From positions 2,232,001 through 2,296,000 of the forward strand of contig NZ_CP065410.1 of the NCBI RefSeq assembly GCF_020544405.1: DNA of 64,000 nucleotides, written 5' to 3'. The notes under the pieces were generated by a model. That model was not told the DNA's origin. It was given only the letters and a program-made list of their open reading frames with translations, and searched no databases. A program made the translations under genes and the position numbers. The first letter of the stretch is position 1. Each line of letters begins with the position of its first letter. This DNA is from Pseudomonas sp. IAC-BECa141. Lineage in GTDB: Bacteria > Pseudomonadota > Gammaproteobacteria > Pseudomonadales > Pseudomonadaceae. This document shows, piece after piece, positions 34,793 through 43,458 of this stretch.

Positions 34793-35998
34793 TCAGTGGA
34801 TACTCGAAGCCAGTTCGAAGATCGGGATGTACATCAGGATCACGATCACCCCGATCAACAGGCCGATGAAGGTCATGAGCAGCGGTTCGAACAGACGCAC
34901 GAACCACTCGATCCAGCGGCTGATTTCCTCATCGTAGAAATCGGCGCTGCGTTCCATCATTTGCCCGAGGTTGCCGGACTGTTCGCCGGCGCGCAGCAGG
35001 CGCAGGGACACGGGTGTCACCAGCCGGTTGAGCTCAAGTGCGGTGGACAGCGATTGCCCCTCGCGCACCCGCTCGCAGGCCTGATCCAGCCGCGCCCGCG
35101 AGGCTACGGTGAGCAGGCCGCGCACCATGCCCATGGCCGTCACCAGTGGAATCCCGCCTTGCAGCAGAATCCCCAGAGACCGGTAAAACCGCGCCAGCTC
35201 ATACATGAAAATCCGCTGGTGCACGGCGGGCAGTTTCTCCACCAGCCGATCCAGCCCACGGCGAAACGCCGGTTGTTTCTGCAGCACGGCGAGGGCGATG
35301 ACGATTGTCGCCAACAGGCCGAAAAACTCACCCTGATGGGCGTGCAGAAACATGCCGCTGCTCATCAGGATCTGCGACAGCCACGGCAGGTTCGAGCCCA
35401 GCCCTTCGAACACCAGGCTGAAGCGCGGCACCACGTAGCCCATCAAAAACAGCACCACGCCACCGCCGACCACCAGCAACAACAGCGGGTAGATCGAGGC
35501 GCTGACGATCTTCTGCCGCACCTCGTCCATGCGCTGGCGATAGCTCACGTAGCGGCCCAGCGCATCGCCGACCGCACCGGTCTTCTCGCTGGACTGTACC
35601 AACGCCACGTACAACGGCGGGAAAACCGCCGACAACTGGCCCAGTGCCTGGGAGAAGGATTTGCCTTCGTACAGCAGTCGCACCAGCTCGCTCAGGGTTT
35701 TGCGGGCGGCGGGGGCGGTTTCTTTTTCGGCCAGGCTTTCCAGTGCATCAATCAGTGGCAGGCCGGCGTTGAGCAGGGTGGTCAGTTCCTGGCTGAACAG
35801 CACCAGGTTGAAGGTTTCACGCTTGCTCAGACGCAACGAGCGCCAGTGACGCTCGGCGTGCAGGCTGACCACGCGCAAGCCTTGATCCTCGGCGATGCGC
35901 CGCGCTTCGCTCTGGCCGGGCGCCTCGACGCTCAGCGACACCACCCCGGCCTTGCCCACTGCCTTCAAATGAAAACGCATGCGCTGTACTCCGCTCAT
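34793..35998 (-). CDS. gspF: GspF-type inner-membrane platform protein of a type II secretion-like system
   Basis: The 401-residue protein has two T2SSF domains, each with a helical core and one or two membrane segments (IYPLLLLVVGGGVVLFLMGYVVP; LLMTFIGLLIGVIVILMYIPIF) and the conserved ELTTLLNAGLPLIDALE and RFYRSLGILLQGGIPL motifs. It anchors the pseudopilus motor in the inner membrane and contacts the GspE ATPase. The ATG overlaps the stop codon of gspG (ATGA). The matching gspE lies 14 kb away at 50051 on the other strand. Confidence 0.93.
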   Translation of the reverse strand: MSGVQRMRFHLKAVGKAGVVSLSVEAPGQSEARRIAEDQGLRVVSLHAERHWRSLRLSKRETFNLVLFSQELTTLLNAGLPLIDALESLAEKETAPAARKTLSELVRLLYEGKSFSQALGQLSAVFPPLYVALVQSSEKTGAVGDALGRYVSYRQRMDEVRQKIVSASIYPLLLLVVGGGVVLFLMGYVVPRFSLVFEGLGSNLPWLSQILMSSGMFLHAHQGEFFGLLATIVIALAVLQKQPAFRRGLDRLVEKLPAVHQRIFMYELARFYRSLGILLQGGIPLVTAMGMVRGLLTVASRARLDQACERVREGQSLSTALELNRLVTPVSLRLLRAGEQSGNLGQMMERSADFYDEEISRWIEWFVRLFEPLLMTFIGLLIGVIVILMYIPIFELASSIH

Positions 35999-36423
35999 TG
36001 CCAGTTGGTGACTTCGGCGTTTTCGCCTTCGCCGCCGGGCTGGCCGTCCTTACCCATCGAGAGCAGATCGTACTCGGCGTTTTCGCCGGGATAGCGGTAG
36101 GTGTAGTTACGCCCCCACGGATCCTGCGGCAGTTTTTTCTGCAAGTACGGGCCGGTCCATTTGGCTTCGTCGCTCGGTGCGGTCACCAGCGCCTGCAAGC
36201 CTTGTTCGGTGGAGGGGTAGTGGCCGACTTCCAGCCGATACAGATCCAGCGCCTTGCTCAGGCCTTCGATCTGCGCCTTGGCGACCTTCACTTCGGAACG
36301 CCCCAGCTGGGCGAAATATTTGGGCGCGACGATCCCGGCCAGCAGGCCAAGCACCACCAGCACCACGAGCAATTCGAGCAGGGTGAAACCGCGTTGGGCA
36401 TGCGGACGAAAATGCAGCTTCAT
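35995..36423 (-). CDS. gspG: GspG, major pseudopilin
   Basis: The 142-residue protein has the prepilin motif RGFTLLELLVVLVVLGLLAGIVAP, to be cut before Phe by a prepilin peptidase, and the GspG C-terminal region with YPSTEQGLQALV, DPWGRNYTYRYPG and acidic calcium-site residues. Its length is standard. GGGAGG lies before ATG 36423; starts further upstream lack support. It is the first gene of the leftward unit gspG-gspF-glycine-rich gene and faces the transglycosylase gene. Confidence 0.95.
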   Translation of the reverse strand: MKLHFRPHAQRGFTLLELLVVLVVLGLLAGIVAPKYFAQLGRSEVKVAKAQIEGLSKALDLYRLEVGHYPSTEQGLQALVTAPSDEAKWTGPYLQKKLPQDPWGRNYTYRYPGENAEYDLLSMGKDGQPGGEGENAEVTNWQ

Positions 36424-36541
36424 GATGACCTCCCGTGAGTGGCAGCCGTGTCGCCACAGGGGCTTATGCAATTGCCATGCTCAGCCCCCGATAAATTCGG
36501 CTGTCGGGCTGTAGCCCTTGTATTACGGGCTCTTCAAGATT

Positions 36542-36557
36542 CGGCACAGTGCTTGCG
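36542..36557 (+). promoter_or_regulatory. sigma-54 promoter upstream of the transglycosylase gene
   Basis: CGGCACAGTGCTTGCG matches the -24/-12 consensus with exact GG-GC spacing (one or two edge mismatches). It lies 85 bases before ATG 36627. A CCCC...GGGG inverted element (36592-36608) sits just downstream, possibly serving the divergent gspG side as well. Confidence 0.7.
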
Positions 36558-36626
36558 TAGGGCTGGATGACGACGGGTCAGTGGGGCATTTCCCCCAATT
36601 TTTCGGGGCCTGTCAGGGGAGGCCCA

Positions 36627-37238
36627 ATGATCCGTTCATTCACTGCAGGACTGCTCGGCTGCGTGCTGTCAGTCGGTGTCGCGCAAGCCGATGTCTTCGT
36701 ATCCGTGGACGCCAAGGGCAGCTACGTGCTGTCCAACGTCCACCGTCCCGGACGCACTTACGAGCGGGTGATCCGCGAAGCCGATGCGCCGCTGGTCAGC
36801 CTTGACCGGCAACCACAATTGATCGCCAACCAGCCCTATGCCGAGCTGGTGTCAGCGGCGGCCAGCGCCAATCAGCTGCCTGAAGCCTTGCTGCACGCGG
36901 TGATCAAGTCCGAATCCAATTACAACCCCGGCGCCACCTCGCCCAAGGGGGCCGGCGGACTGATGCAATTGATGCCCGACACCGCCCGCGAGCTGGGGGT
37001 GAAAGACGTCTACGACCCCAAGGCCAACATCCAGGGCGGGGCCAAATACCTCAAGCGCCTGATGACCCTGTTCGACAACGACATCGCCCTGGCCGTGGCG
37101 GCTTACAACGCCGGACCTGACGCGGTGCTCAGCCGCGGCCGGGTGATCCCGCCGTTCGCCGAAACTCAACGTTACGTGCCCAGCGTCTTGCGCCAGTACC
37201 GGCGTCTGCAAGGGCTGGCAGTGGACGCGCCGTTGTAG
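36627..37238 (+). CDS. exported lytic transglycosylase (SLT domain)
   Basis: The 203-residue protein has a signal peptide (MIRSFTAGLLGCVLSVGVAQA), a short SH3-like or DUF4124-type N-terminal part, and an SLT catalytic domain with the Glu in AVIKSESNYNPGATSPKGAGGLMQLMP and the typical AVAAYNAGPDAV. Such enzymes open peptidoglycan to let large assemblies such as secretion systems pass. GGGGAGG precedes ATG 36627. It is placed between gspG and the multicopper oxidase and has its own sigma-54 promoter candidate. Confidence 0.93.
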   Translation: MIRSFTAGLLGCVLSVGVAQADVFVSVDAKGSYVLSNVHRPGRTYERVIREADAPLVSLDRQPQLIANQPYAELVSAAASANQLPEALLHAVIKSESNYNPGATSPKGAGGLMQLMPDTARELGVKDVYDPKANIQGGAKYLKRLMTLFDNDIALAVAAYNAGPDAVLSRGRVIPPFAETQRYVPSVLRQYRRLQGLAVDAPL

Positions 37239-37255
37239 GTCCGGACACGGATTTT

Positions 37256-37296
37256 CCCCACTTTCGGGGCAAATCCGAGGGGCCGGAAAAGTGGGG
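37256..37296. promoter_or_regulatory. candidate enhancer (activator-binding) sites upstream of the multicopper oxidase
   Basis: CCCCACTTTCGGGG at 37256-37269 and a partly matching copy CCGGAAAAGTGGGG at 37283-37296, 27 bases apart. The inverse of the second reads CCCCACTTTTCCGG. The same palindrome occurs before the receiver gene at 49206 and 49248. They lie about 75-115 bases upstream of the -24/-12 promoter, the normal place for a sigma-54 activator. Confidence 0.65.
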
Positions 37297-37368
37297 AAAC
37301 GGGTGGGGAATATCCCCCGGATTCTCAAATGGCTTGTGTAACTGATTGAGATGGAAAGCAATTTTTTG

Positions 37369-37384
37369 TGGCATGCGGATTGCT
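37369..37384 (+). promoter_or_regulatory. sigma-54 promoter of the multicopper oxidase operon
   Basis: TGGCATGCGGATTGCT matches TGGCACG-N4-TTGCW at all but one position. It lies 57 bases before ATG 37441 and downstream of the CCCC-N6-GGGG palindromes. Confidence 0.85.
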
Positions 37385-37440
37385 CCAAGGGGTTTATCGA
37401 GAATCGTTCCCTGTGAGCACCCACTACGAGGTTTCCGATC

Positions 37441-40400
37441 ATGGTTGGCATTCACCACGCACCGTCCCTGTTGAACTGGCTGCTGTTGCTGGTCTCGATG
37501 CTCAGTGTCGAACTGGCCAGCGCCACCGTGCGCTGTGAGCGCAATCTGGTGGCCAACGTCGTCGCCTTCGATCAACCGCTGATGTTCAACCGCCTCGGTG
37601 CGCAGAATGCCAACGGGATGATGTACGCGCTGCGCCGCGATGTGGTGGATGAGCATGACGTTTCGCTGGCCAATGGCGGCAGCGCGGTGCCGGGCAAAGT
37701 CTCGCTGCGGCCGGACAAGCGCCCGCGGCCGCTGGTGCTGCGGGTGGCCGCCGGTGATTGCCTGACGATCAACCTGCAGAACCTGCTCGATTATCAGGCC
37801 AACCCGAACAAGCATTTCGAAGGCCCTGAAGGCGAAGAAGGCGAGGAGGGCACCGAGAACGCCAACGGCGCCGATGCTTTCAAAGTCGACGAGCAGGTCG
37901 CCGACCGCCATGTCGGTTTCCAGGTCAACGGCCTGCAAGCGGTGAACAGCATCGACGACATTTCCTCCTATACCGGGCGTAACGCCAATACCCTGGTGCC
38001 GCCGGGCGCGAGCCGTTCGTATGTGCTGTACGCCGAGCGCGAAGGAGCGTTTGCCGTCAGCAGTCGCGGCGCGACATTCGGTGGCGAGGGCGCGGCCGGG
38101 AATACCGCCAATGGTCTGTTCGGCCAGGTCGTGGTGGTGCCGAAGTCGGGCCGCACCTATCGCAACACTCTCACTGAAGAAGAAATGCGTCTGGCCACCA
38201 CCGGTCGCACACCGGCCGGTCAACCCATCGTCGATTACCAGGCTCGCTACCCGCAGCGCGAACCATGGCTGCGCGAAGGCAAGGCTGGCACGCCGATCAT
38301 CAGCATGGTCGACGGCAACGAAATCATCTCCAGCGAAAGCGATGCGATTGTCATGGGCAGCAATGCCGATGGCAGTTTTGCGCCCAGCACCTATCCGTTG
38401 GAATCGATGGGCAAACGCAACCCGGCGATCCCCAACCGCCTCGAACCATTTCGCGATTTCGCCTCGCAGTTCCAGGATGAAACTGCCGCCACCCAGGCAT
38501 TCCCCGCCTACTGGGCCGACCCGGTCATGGCCCATGTGCTGGAGCCGACCCGCGACTCGTTCATGATCAACTACGGTTCCGGCGGCATGGGCGCTGAAGT
38601 GGTCGCCAACCGTCTCGGCGTGGGGCCGATGCACGATTGCCTGTCCTGCGCCTACGAAGAATTCTTCCTCAGCTCGCACACCGTCGGTGACGTGGCGATG
38701 CTGGTGGATGTGCCGGCCAACACCGGGCTCGAGAGCATCGCCCCCGGCCAGACACCCAGCGCCGATCAGGTCGGCGTCAAGGCCACCATGGCCCTTTATC
38801 CGTCGGAGCCGTCGAACGTCAACCACAGCTACATCGGTGACTTCGTCAAATTCCGCAACACCCACAACGGCCACGAGCAGCACATCTTTCACCTGCACGG
38901 TCACCAGTGGCTGTTCAACCCCAATGATGACAACTCCGATTATGTCGATGCCCAAGGCATTGGTCCGGGCGCCGGCTATACCTACGAAATCGCCAACGGC
39001 GGCTCCGGCAACCGCAACCGGGTGGCCGGCGATGCGATCTATCACTGTCACTTCTATCCGCATTTCGCTCAGGGCATGTGGTCGATGTGGCGGGTGCACG
39101 ATGTGTTCGAAGAAGGCACCCGGCTGGAAGTGTCGCAACAGGGCGCCGATGGTTATCACAGCGAACCTTACGCACTGCGCAGCGGTAAACCGGCTGCCGG
39201 TGCCCGCGCCTTGCCGGATGGCGAGATCATTGCCGGCACGCCGATTCCGGCCGTCGTGCCGCTGCCCGGCAAAGCCATGGCCCCGATGCCGGGCAAAGTG
39301 GTGGTCGTGCCGAAAATCGGTGAAACCCTGGTCGCCGGCCACGATGACGACGATGAGGAAGAAGAGGGCGATGACGATGGCGAACACCATAGCGGCAACG
39401 GCGGATCGCAAGCCATCGGTTCCCTGGCATTGGTCGATCGCAGCGAAGCCAACCGCAACGCCGACGGCAGCCTGAAAAACCCCGGCTATCCATTCTGGAT
39501 TGGCGGCATGGAAAGTTCGGTGGGTCAGCGTCCGCCAACCCCACCGCTGGACATGCTCGACGCCGCCACCGCGCAATCGTTGAAAGCCAGCGGCAAGGCG
39601 CTGTGGGCCAACCTCGACCCGAACCAGTCCGGCGGCTGGGATGGCGGCTTGCAGCGGCACGCCCTCGACGGAGTGGCGGCCGGAGGCGAGGCACACACCG
39701 TGACCACTTCGCTGGACTTCTCCAAGGAAGTCACTCGCGCCAAACCGATTTACCTGCCCGAAGAGGGCACGGAAGTGGAACAGGCCGCGATGGCGTTCCA
39801 CGCGAAAAAAGACCACCCAAGCTTTGCCTTGCTGCCCGGCAATCAAATCGTGGCCAAGGCCTTCCGCACCAACGGCGCCTTGCCGATGGCCGGCGCGCCG
39901 TACTACGAACCGTGCATGGACGACCGGCAAAAACGCCTGACCAGCAGCGCCGGCAGCGGTGAATTCGCCAGCGGCGACCGGCTGGACGGCATGTCCTTCG
40001 TCGGCGCTTCGACCTTCACCGCCGACCGGCCACGGATCTACAAGGCCGCCAACATCCAGTTCGATGCGGTCTACAACAAGGTCGGTTATCACTTCCCGCA
40101 AGCCCGGATTCTGGCGCTGTGGGAAGACGCCTGGCCGGTGATCACCAAGCAGCGTCCGCCAGAGCCGCTGGTGATGCGCATGAACACCTTCGACTGCGTG
40201 CAATACCAGCAAACCAACCTGGTGCCCGCCACCTACGAGATGGACGACTATCAGGTGCGCACCCCGACCGACGTGATCGGCCAGCACATCCACCTGCCGA
40301 AGTGGGACCTGACGTCCGCCGACGGTTCCTCCAACGGCTGGAACTACGAGGACGGCGTGCTCTCCCCAGGCGCTGTTCAGGAACGCATTCACGCGATCCG

Positions 40401-43284
40401 CGAGTACAACCAGTGCGAGGGCAGCGACCCGCGCGACGGCACCCAGGCGTGCCCGAAAGCCAAGGCGCATCCATTCTTCGGCCAGTTCGGGCGCAGCGAC
40501 TGGATGGGCGCACGCACGGCCATGCAACGGTGGTTCGTCGATCCGGTGGTCAACGCCAAGGGCGTGGACCGGGGGCTGGGCACGATTTTCACCCACGACC
40601 ACCTCGGCCCATCGACTCACCAGCAGATCGGGCTGTATGCCACGGTGCTGGCGGAGCCGGCCGGTTCCACCTGGTTTCACGCCGAAACCGGCGAGCCTCT
40701 GTACAGCGGCGCGCGCCAGGACGGCGGGCCGACCTCGTGGCAGGCGGTGATCAACACCGGCGACCTCGACGGCGACGGCAAGAACGACAGCTTCCGTGAG
40801 TTCTTCCTCGAATACAGCGACTTCCAGCACGCCTATGAAGCCGGTGTGTACGTGGGCGCCGGCCCTAACGGCGTGCCTGATCCGCAAGCGTTTCCGGCCA
40901 CCGCCGACAGCTTCCGCTACGCGATCAACCCGCCGGTGCGCAGCAACGCCAGCTCCTTGCTTGAGGGCGTGCTGGAAATGCAGGGCGGTCAGGTGCCGGG
41001 CTGCCCGAGCCGGCCTTGCCCGCAAGCGATCTCCGTGGATGATCCGGGCATGTTCGTCGTCAACTATCGCAACGAGCCGCTGGCCCTGCGGGTCTACGAC
41101 CCGAACAAGGTCGGCCCGGACGGCAAGCGCGGCATGCAGGCCGACGGCCTCGGCGGCGATCTGGCGTACGCCATGCAAAGCCGTACCGACCGGGCGATCC
41201 CGGCGATGAACCTGGCGCCGAATCTGGTGACGGCTGCCACCGGCCCGACCGGCGGCACCACGCTGTTCCCGCCGCACATCAACAAGGGCGGCAGCGAGCC
41301 GGGCGATCCGTTCACCCCGATGCTGCGTACCTACACCGGCGACAACGTGCGTCTGCGGGTCCATGCCGGCGGCCACGAGGAAGAGCACAACGTCACCCTG
41401 CACGGCGTGAAATGGCTGCAGAGCGGTTCCGGTTTCGGCAACAGCTCCAACTCTGGCTGGCGCGCCTCGCAGATGATCGGCATCTCTGAACAGATGGGCT
41501 TCATCGCACCCGTGTCGATGCTGTCCAGTTCCGCCGCGACCACCGGTGACTATCTGTACTCGATGGACGCTTCGATCGAAGGCTACTGGAGCGGGATCTG
41601 GGGCGTGATGCGCAACTACACGGCCAAACGCAATGACCTGTTCGCCATCCCCAACAACCCGAACCCGGCCGGCATGCGCAACACCGTGGCGTTTGAAGGC
41701 AGCTGCCCACGGATCAGCGCCAACCCCAACGGCATCGGCACCCGGCCGACGGTGCAGCGCAACTATGAAGTGGTCGCCGCGCTGGCCAACGACATCCTCG
41801 GCAATTCGCTGGGCCTGAGCATCGGCGATTCGGCCGGGCTCGGTCAGCATGTCGGCGGGCCGCTGAATCCGGCGGGCGGCACCCTGGTGCTGAACTCGCG
41901 CACGGTGAGCATCCCGCAAGTGACCGTGACTGATCCGGAGGACGGCGAGACCATCACCATCGGTGGCCAGAGCGGGCCGCTGCATGATCCGACGGCGATC
42001 CTGTACGTGCGCAAATCCGACCTCGATCCGGTCAGCGGCAAGCTCAAACCCGGCATTCCGGTCGAACCGCTGGTACTGCGCGCAGCGGCGGGGGACTGCA
42101 TCAACATCACCCTGGAAAACCGTCTGCCGAGCGTGATGCCGGACCTGACCCAGACCGCGGTGATGCAAGGCATCGTCAAGCGCGACCGCAACAGCGGCCT
42201 GGGCTCGACCACTTTCAGCAACAACCTGATGCGGCCGTCCAGCCACGTGGGGCTGCACGCCCAACTGCTGGCCTACGACATCACCAAATCCGACGGTGCC
42301 AACGTCGGCGCCAACCCGATCCAGACCGTGCCGCCACGGGTTGGCAGCAGCGGCGCCTACCCGACCCGTACCTATCAGTACTACGCCGGGCACCTGGAGC
42401 GTGAAGGCAAACCGGTGACTCAACTGGGGCGCAGTGTCGACAACATCAACGCCACGGCCGTGGAATTCGGTGGCTTGAACATCACCCCGGCGGATGTGAT
42501 CAAGCAACCGCAAAAAGGTCTGGGGGGTGCGATGAGCATCCTGCCGATCGGCGCGACCTGGGTCGACGATGCGCGCAAGGTCAACGCCACGGTCACCGCA
42601 CCGGGGCAGACGACTTACCGCGACTTCGCGATGGTCTGGCACAAGGCGCTGAACACGCGCTGGGCCAATGGCCGGCCGGTCGAAGGCATCGCTGCCGAGG
42701 GCTTCGGTGTGCCGACCGATCCGCAAGACAACTCGAGCATGGCCATCAACTACAAGACCGAGCCGCTGTGGTATCGCTTCGGCCTCGCTCCGGATGCGCC
42801 GTTCGGCCATGCCGATGGCGCCGGCTACGGCGACATGACCAACGCGCACATGGCCTACAGCAATGCGCTGGTGGGGGGCGATCCGCAGACGCCGGTGCTG
42901 TATGCCAAACCGGGGCAGCCGTTGCGTACGCACATCCTGATGCCGAGCGGCGGCAGTCGCGGCACGACGTTCCAGCTCGACGGACATGTCTGGTCGCTCA
43001 ACCCGTTCCAGGCCGAGAAGAGCGACACCGGTGGCTACCCGATGGGCACGCCGGGTGTGGGCTCGGTGCGCTTCGGCTACAACCCGATGTCGATGTACAT
43101 CGGCGCTCACGAGAGCGTTCTGCCGGCGGCGCACTTCAGCTTCATGATCCCGAGCGCCGGGGGCAGCAACGCGATACCGGGGGACTACCTGTTCCGCGAT
43201 TACGCCGCCTACGGCAATACCTCGGGGCTGTGGGGATTGCTGCGGGTGACCAATGAGCCGGAGCCGGCGCCGCCTGCTCAGTAG
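37441..43284 (+). CDS. mnxG: giant exported multicopper oxidase, MnxG/McoA type (putative Mn(II) oxidase)
   Basis: The 1947-residue protein has a signal peptide and repeated cupredoxin modules, far larger than laccase-type oxidases (~500-600) but the size of the Mn(II)-oxidising enzymes of Pseudomonas putida. Copper motifs include HIFHLHGHQW (about residue 480), HCHFYPHFAQGM (about 535, with type 1 Cys and an axial Met), FTHDHLGPSTHQ (~1050), HNVTLHGVKW (~1318), FQLDGHVW (~1845) and HESVLPAAHF (~1890). An acidic-His stretch (HDDDDEEEEGDDDGEHH) near residue 635 may bind metal. Two Sco copper proteins follow. Manganese as substrate, and MnxG rather than McoA, are inferred from size and context. 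Confidence 0.85.
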   Translation: MVGIHHAPSLLNWLLLLVSMLSVELASATVRCERNLVANVVAFDQPLMFNRLGAQNANGMMYALRRDVVDEHDVSLANGGSAVPGKVSLRPDKRPRPLVLRVAAGDCLTINLQNLLDYQANPNKHFEGPEGEEGEEGTENANGADAFKVDEQVADRHVGFQVNGLQAVNSIDDISSYTGRNANTLVPPGASRSYVLYAEREGAFAVSSRGATFGGEGAAGNTANGLFGQVVVVPKSGRTYRNTLTEEEMRLATTGRTPAGQPIVDYQARYPQREPWLREGKAGTPIISMVDGNEIISSESDAIVMGSNADGSFAPSTYPLESMGKRNPAIPNRLEPFRDFASQFQDETAATQAFPAYWADPVMAHVLEPTRDSFMINYGSGGMGAEVVANRLGVGPMHDCLSCAYEEFFLSSHTVGDVAMLVDVPANTGLESIAPGQTPSADQVGVKATMALYPSEPSNVNHSYIGDFVKFRNTHNGHEQHIFHLHGHQWLFNPNDDNSDYVDAQGIGPGAGYTYEIANGGSGNRNRVAGDAIYHCHFYPHFAQGMWSMWRVHDVFEEGTRLEVSQQGADGYHSEPYALRSGKPAAGARALPDGEIIAGTPIPAVVPLPGKAMAPMPGKVVVVPKIGETLVAGHDDDDEEEEGDDDGEHHSGNGGSQAIGSLALVDRSEANRNADGSLKNPGYPFWIGGMESSVGQRPPTPPLDMLDAATAQSLKASGKALWANLDPNQSGGWDGGLQRHALDGVAAGGEAHTVTTSLDFSKEVTRAKPIYLPEEGTEVEQAAMAFHAKKDHPSFALLPGNQIVAKAFRTNGALPMAGAPYYEPCMDDRQKRLTSSAGSGEFASGDRLDGMSFVGASTFTADRPRIYKAANIQFDAVYNKVGYHFPQARILALWEDAWPVITKQRPPEPLVMRMNTFDCVQYQQTNLVPATYEMDDYQVRTPTDVIGQHIHLPKWDLTSADGSSNGWNYEDGVLSPGAVQERIHAIREYNQCEGSDPRDGTQACPKAKAHPFFGQFGRSDWMGARTAMQRWFVDPVVNAKGVDRGLGTIFTHDHLGPSTHQQIGLYATVLAEPAGSTWFHAETGEPLYSGARQDGGPTSWQAVINTGDLDGDGKNDSFREFFLEYSDFQHAYEAGVYVGAGPNGVPDPQAFPATADSFRYAINPPVRSNASSLLEGVLEMQGGQVPGCPSRPCPQAISVDDPGMFVVNYRNEPLALRVYDPNKVGPDGKRGMQADGLGGDLAYAMQSRTDRAIPAMNLAPNLVTAATGPTGGTTLFPPHINKGGSEPGDPFTPMLRTYTGDNVRLRVHAGGHEEEHNVTLHGVKWLQSGSGFGNSSNSGWRASQMIGISEQMGFIAPVSMLSSSAATTGDYLYSMDASIEGYWSGIWGVMRNYTAKRNDLFAIPNNPNPAGMRNTVAFEGSCPRISANPNGIGTRPTVQRNYEVVAALANDILGNSLGLSIGDSAGLGQHVGGPLNPAGGTLVLNSRTVSIPQVTVTDPEDGETITIGGQSGPLHDPTAILYVRKSDLDPVSGKLKPGIPVEPLVLRAAAGDCINITLENRLPSVMPDLTQTAVMQGIVKRDRNSGLGSTTFSNNLMRPSSHVGLHAQLLAYDITKSDGANVGANPIQTVPPRVGSSGAYPTRTYQYYAGHLEREGKPVTQLGRSVDNINATAVEFGGLNITPADVIKQPQKGLGGAMSILPIGATWVDDARKVNATVTAPGQTTYRDFAMVWHKALNTRWANGRPVEGIAAEGFGVPTDPQDNSSMAINYKTEPLWYRFGLAPDAPFGHADGAGYGDMTNAHMAYSNALVGGDPQTPVLYAKPGQPLRTHILMPSGGSRGTTFQLDGHVWSLNPFQAEKSDTGGYPMGTPGVGSVRFGYNPMSMYIGAHESVLPAAHFSFMIPSAGGSNAIPGDYLFRDYAAYGNTSGLWGLLRVTNEPEPAPPAQ

Positions 43285-43315
43285 CTGGAATGCGATGGAT
43301 CGGTGGATGCAAAAA

Positions 43316-43419
43316 CTGTGGGAGCGAGCTTGCTCGCGAATGAAAGCAACTCGGTTTCGAGGGGTGAGGCGTCTGACGCCTTCGTCGGAACGCCGCCCGG
43401 ACCAAGCTCGCTCCCACAG
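43316..43419. repeat. REP/REPIN element, copy 2, between oxidase and propeller genes
   Basis: CTGTGGGAGCGAGCTTGCTC and an inverse CCAAGCTCGCTCCCACAG bracket a 65-base centre. The element sits inside the presumed operon and could cause transcript processing or 3' protection of the oxidase mRNA. Confidence 0.9.
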
Positions 43420-43458
43420 GGCGGTGGTGTTTCGGACAATGTGTCAGGGGAGAGCGAC

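Noticed and set aside
36441..36456. A sigma-54 promoter for gspG on the minus strand (TGGCGACACGGCTGCC)
   Set aside because: Spacing of GG and GC fits but other positions match poorly and the start site would fall inside the ribosome-binding site.
37129..43134. A 2001-codon open frame antisense to the multicopper oxidase
   Set aside because: It is a shadow of the GC-rich oxidase frame: no signal, domain or ribosome-binding site, and low-complexity His/Arg/Ala composition.
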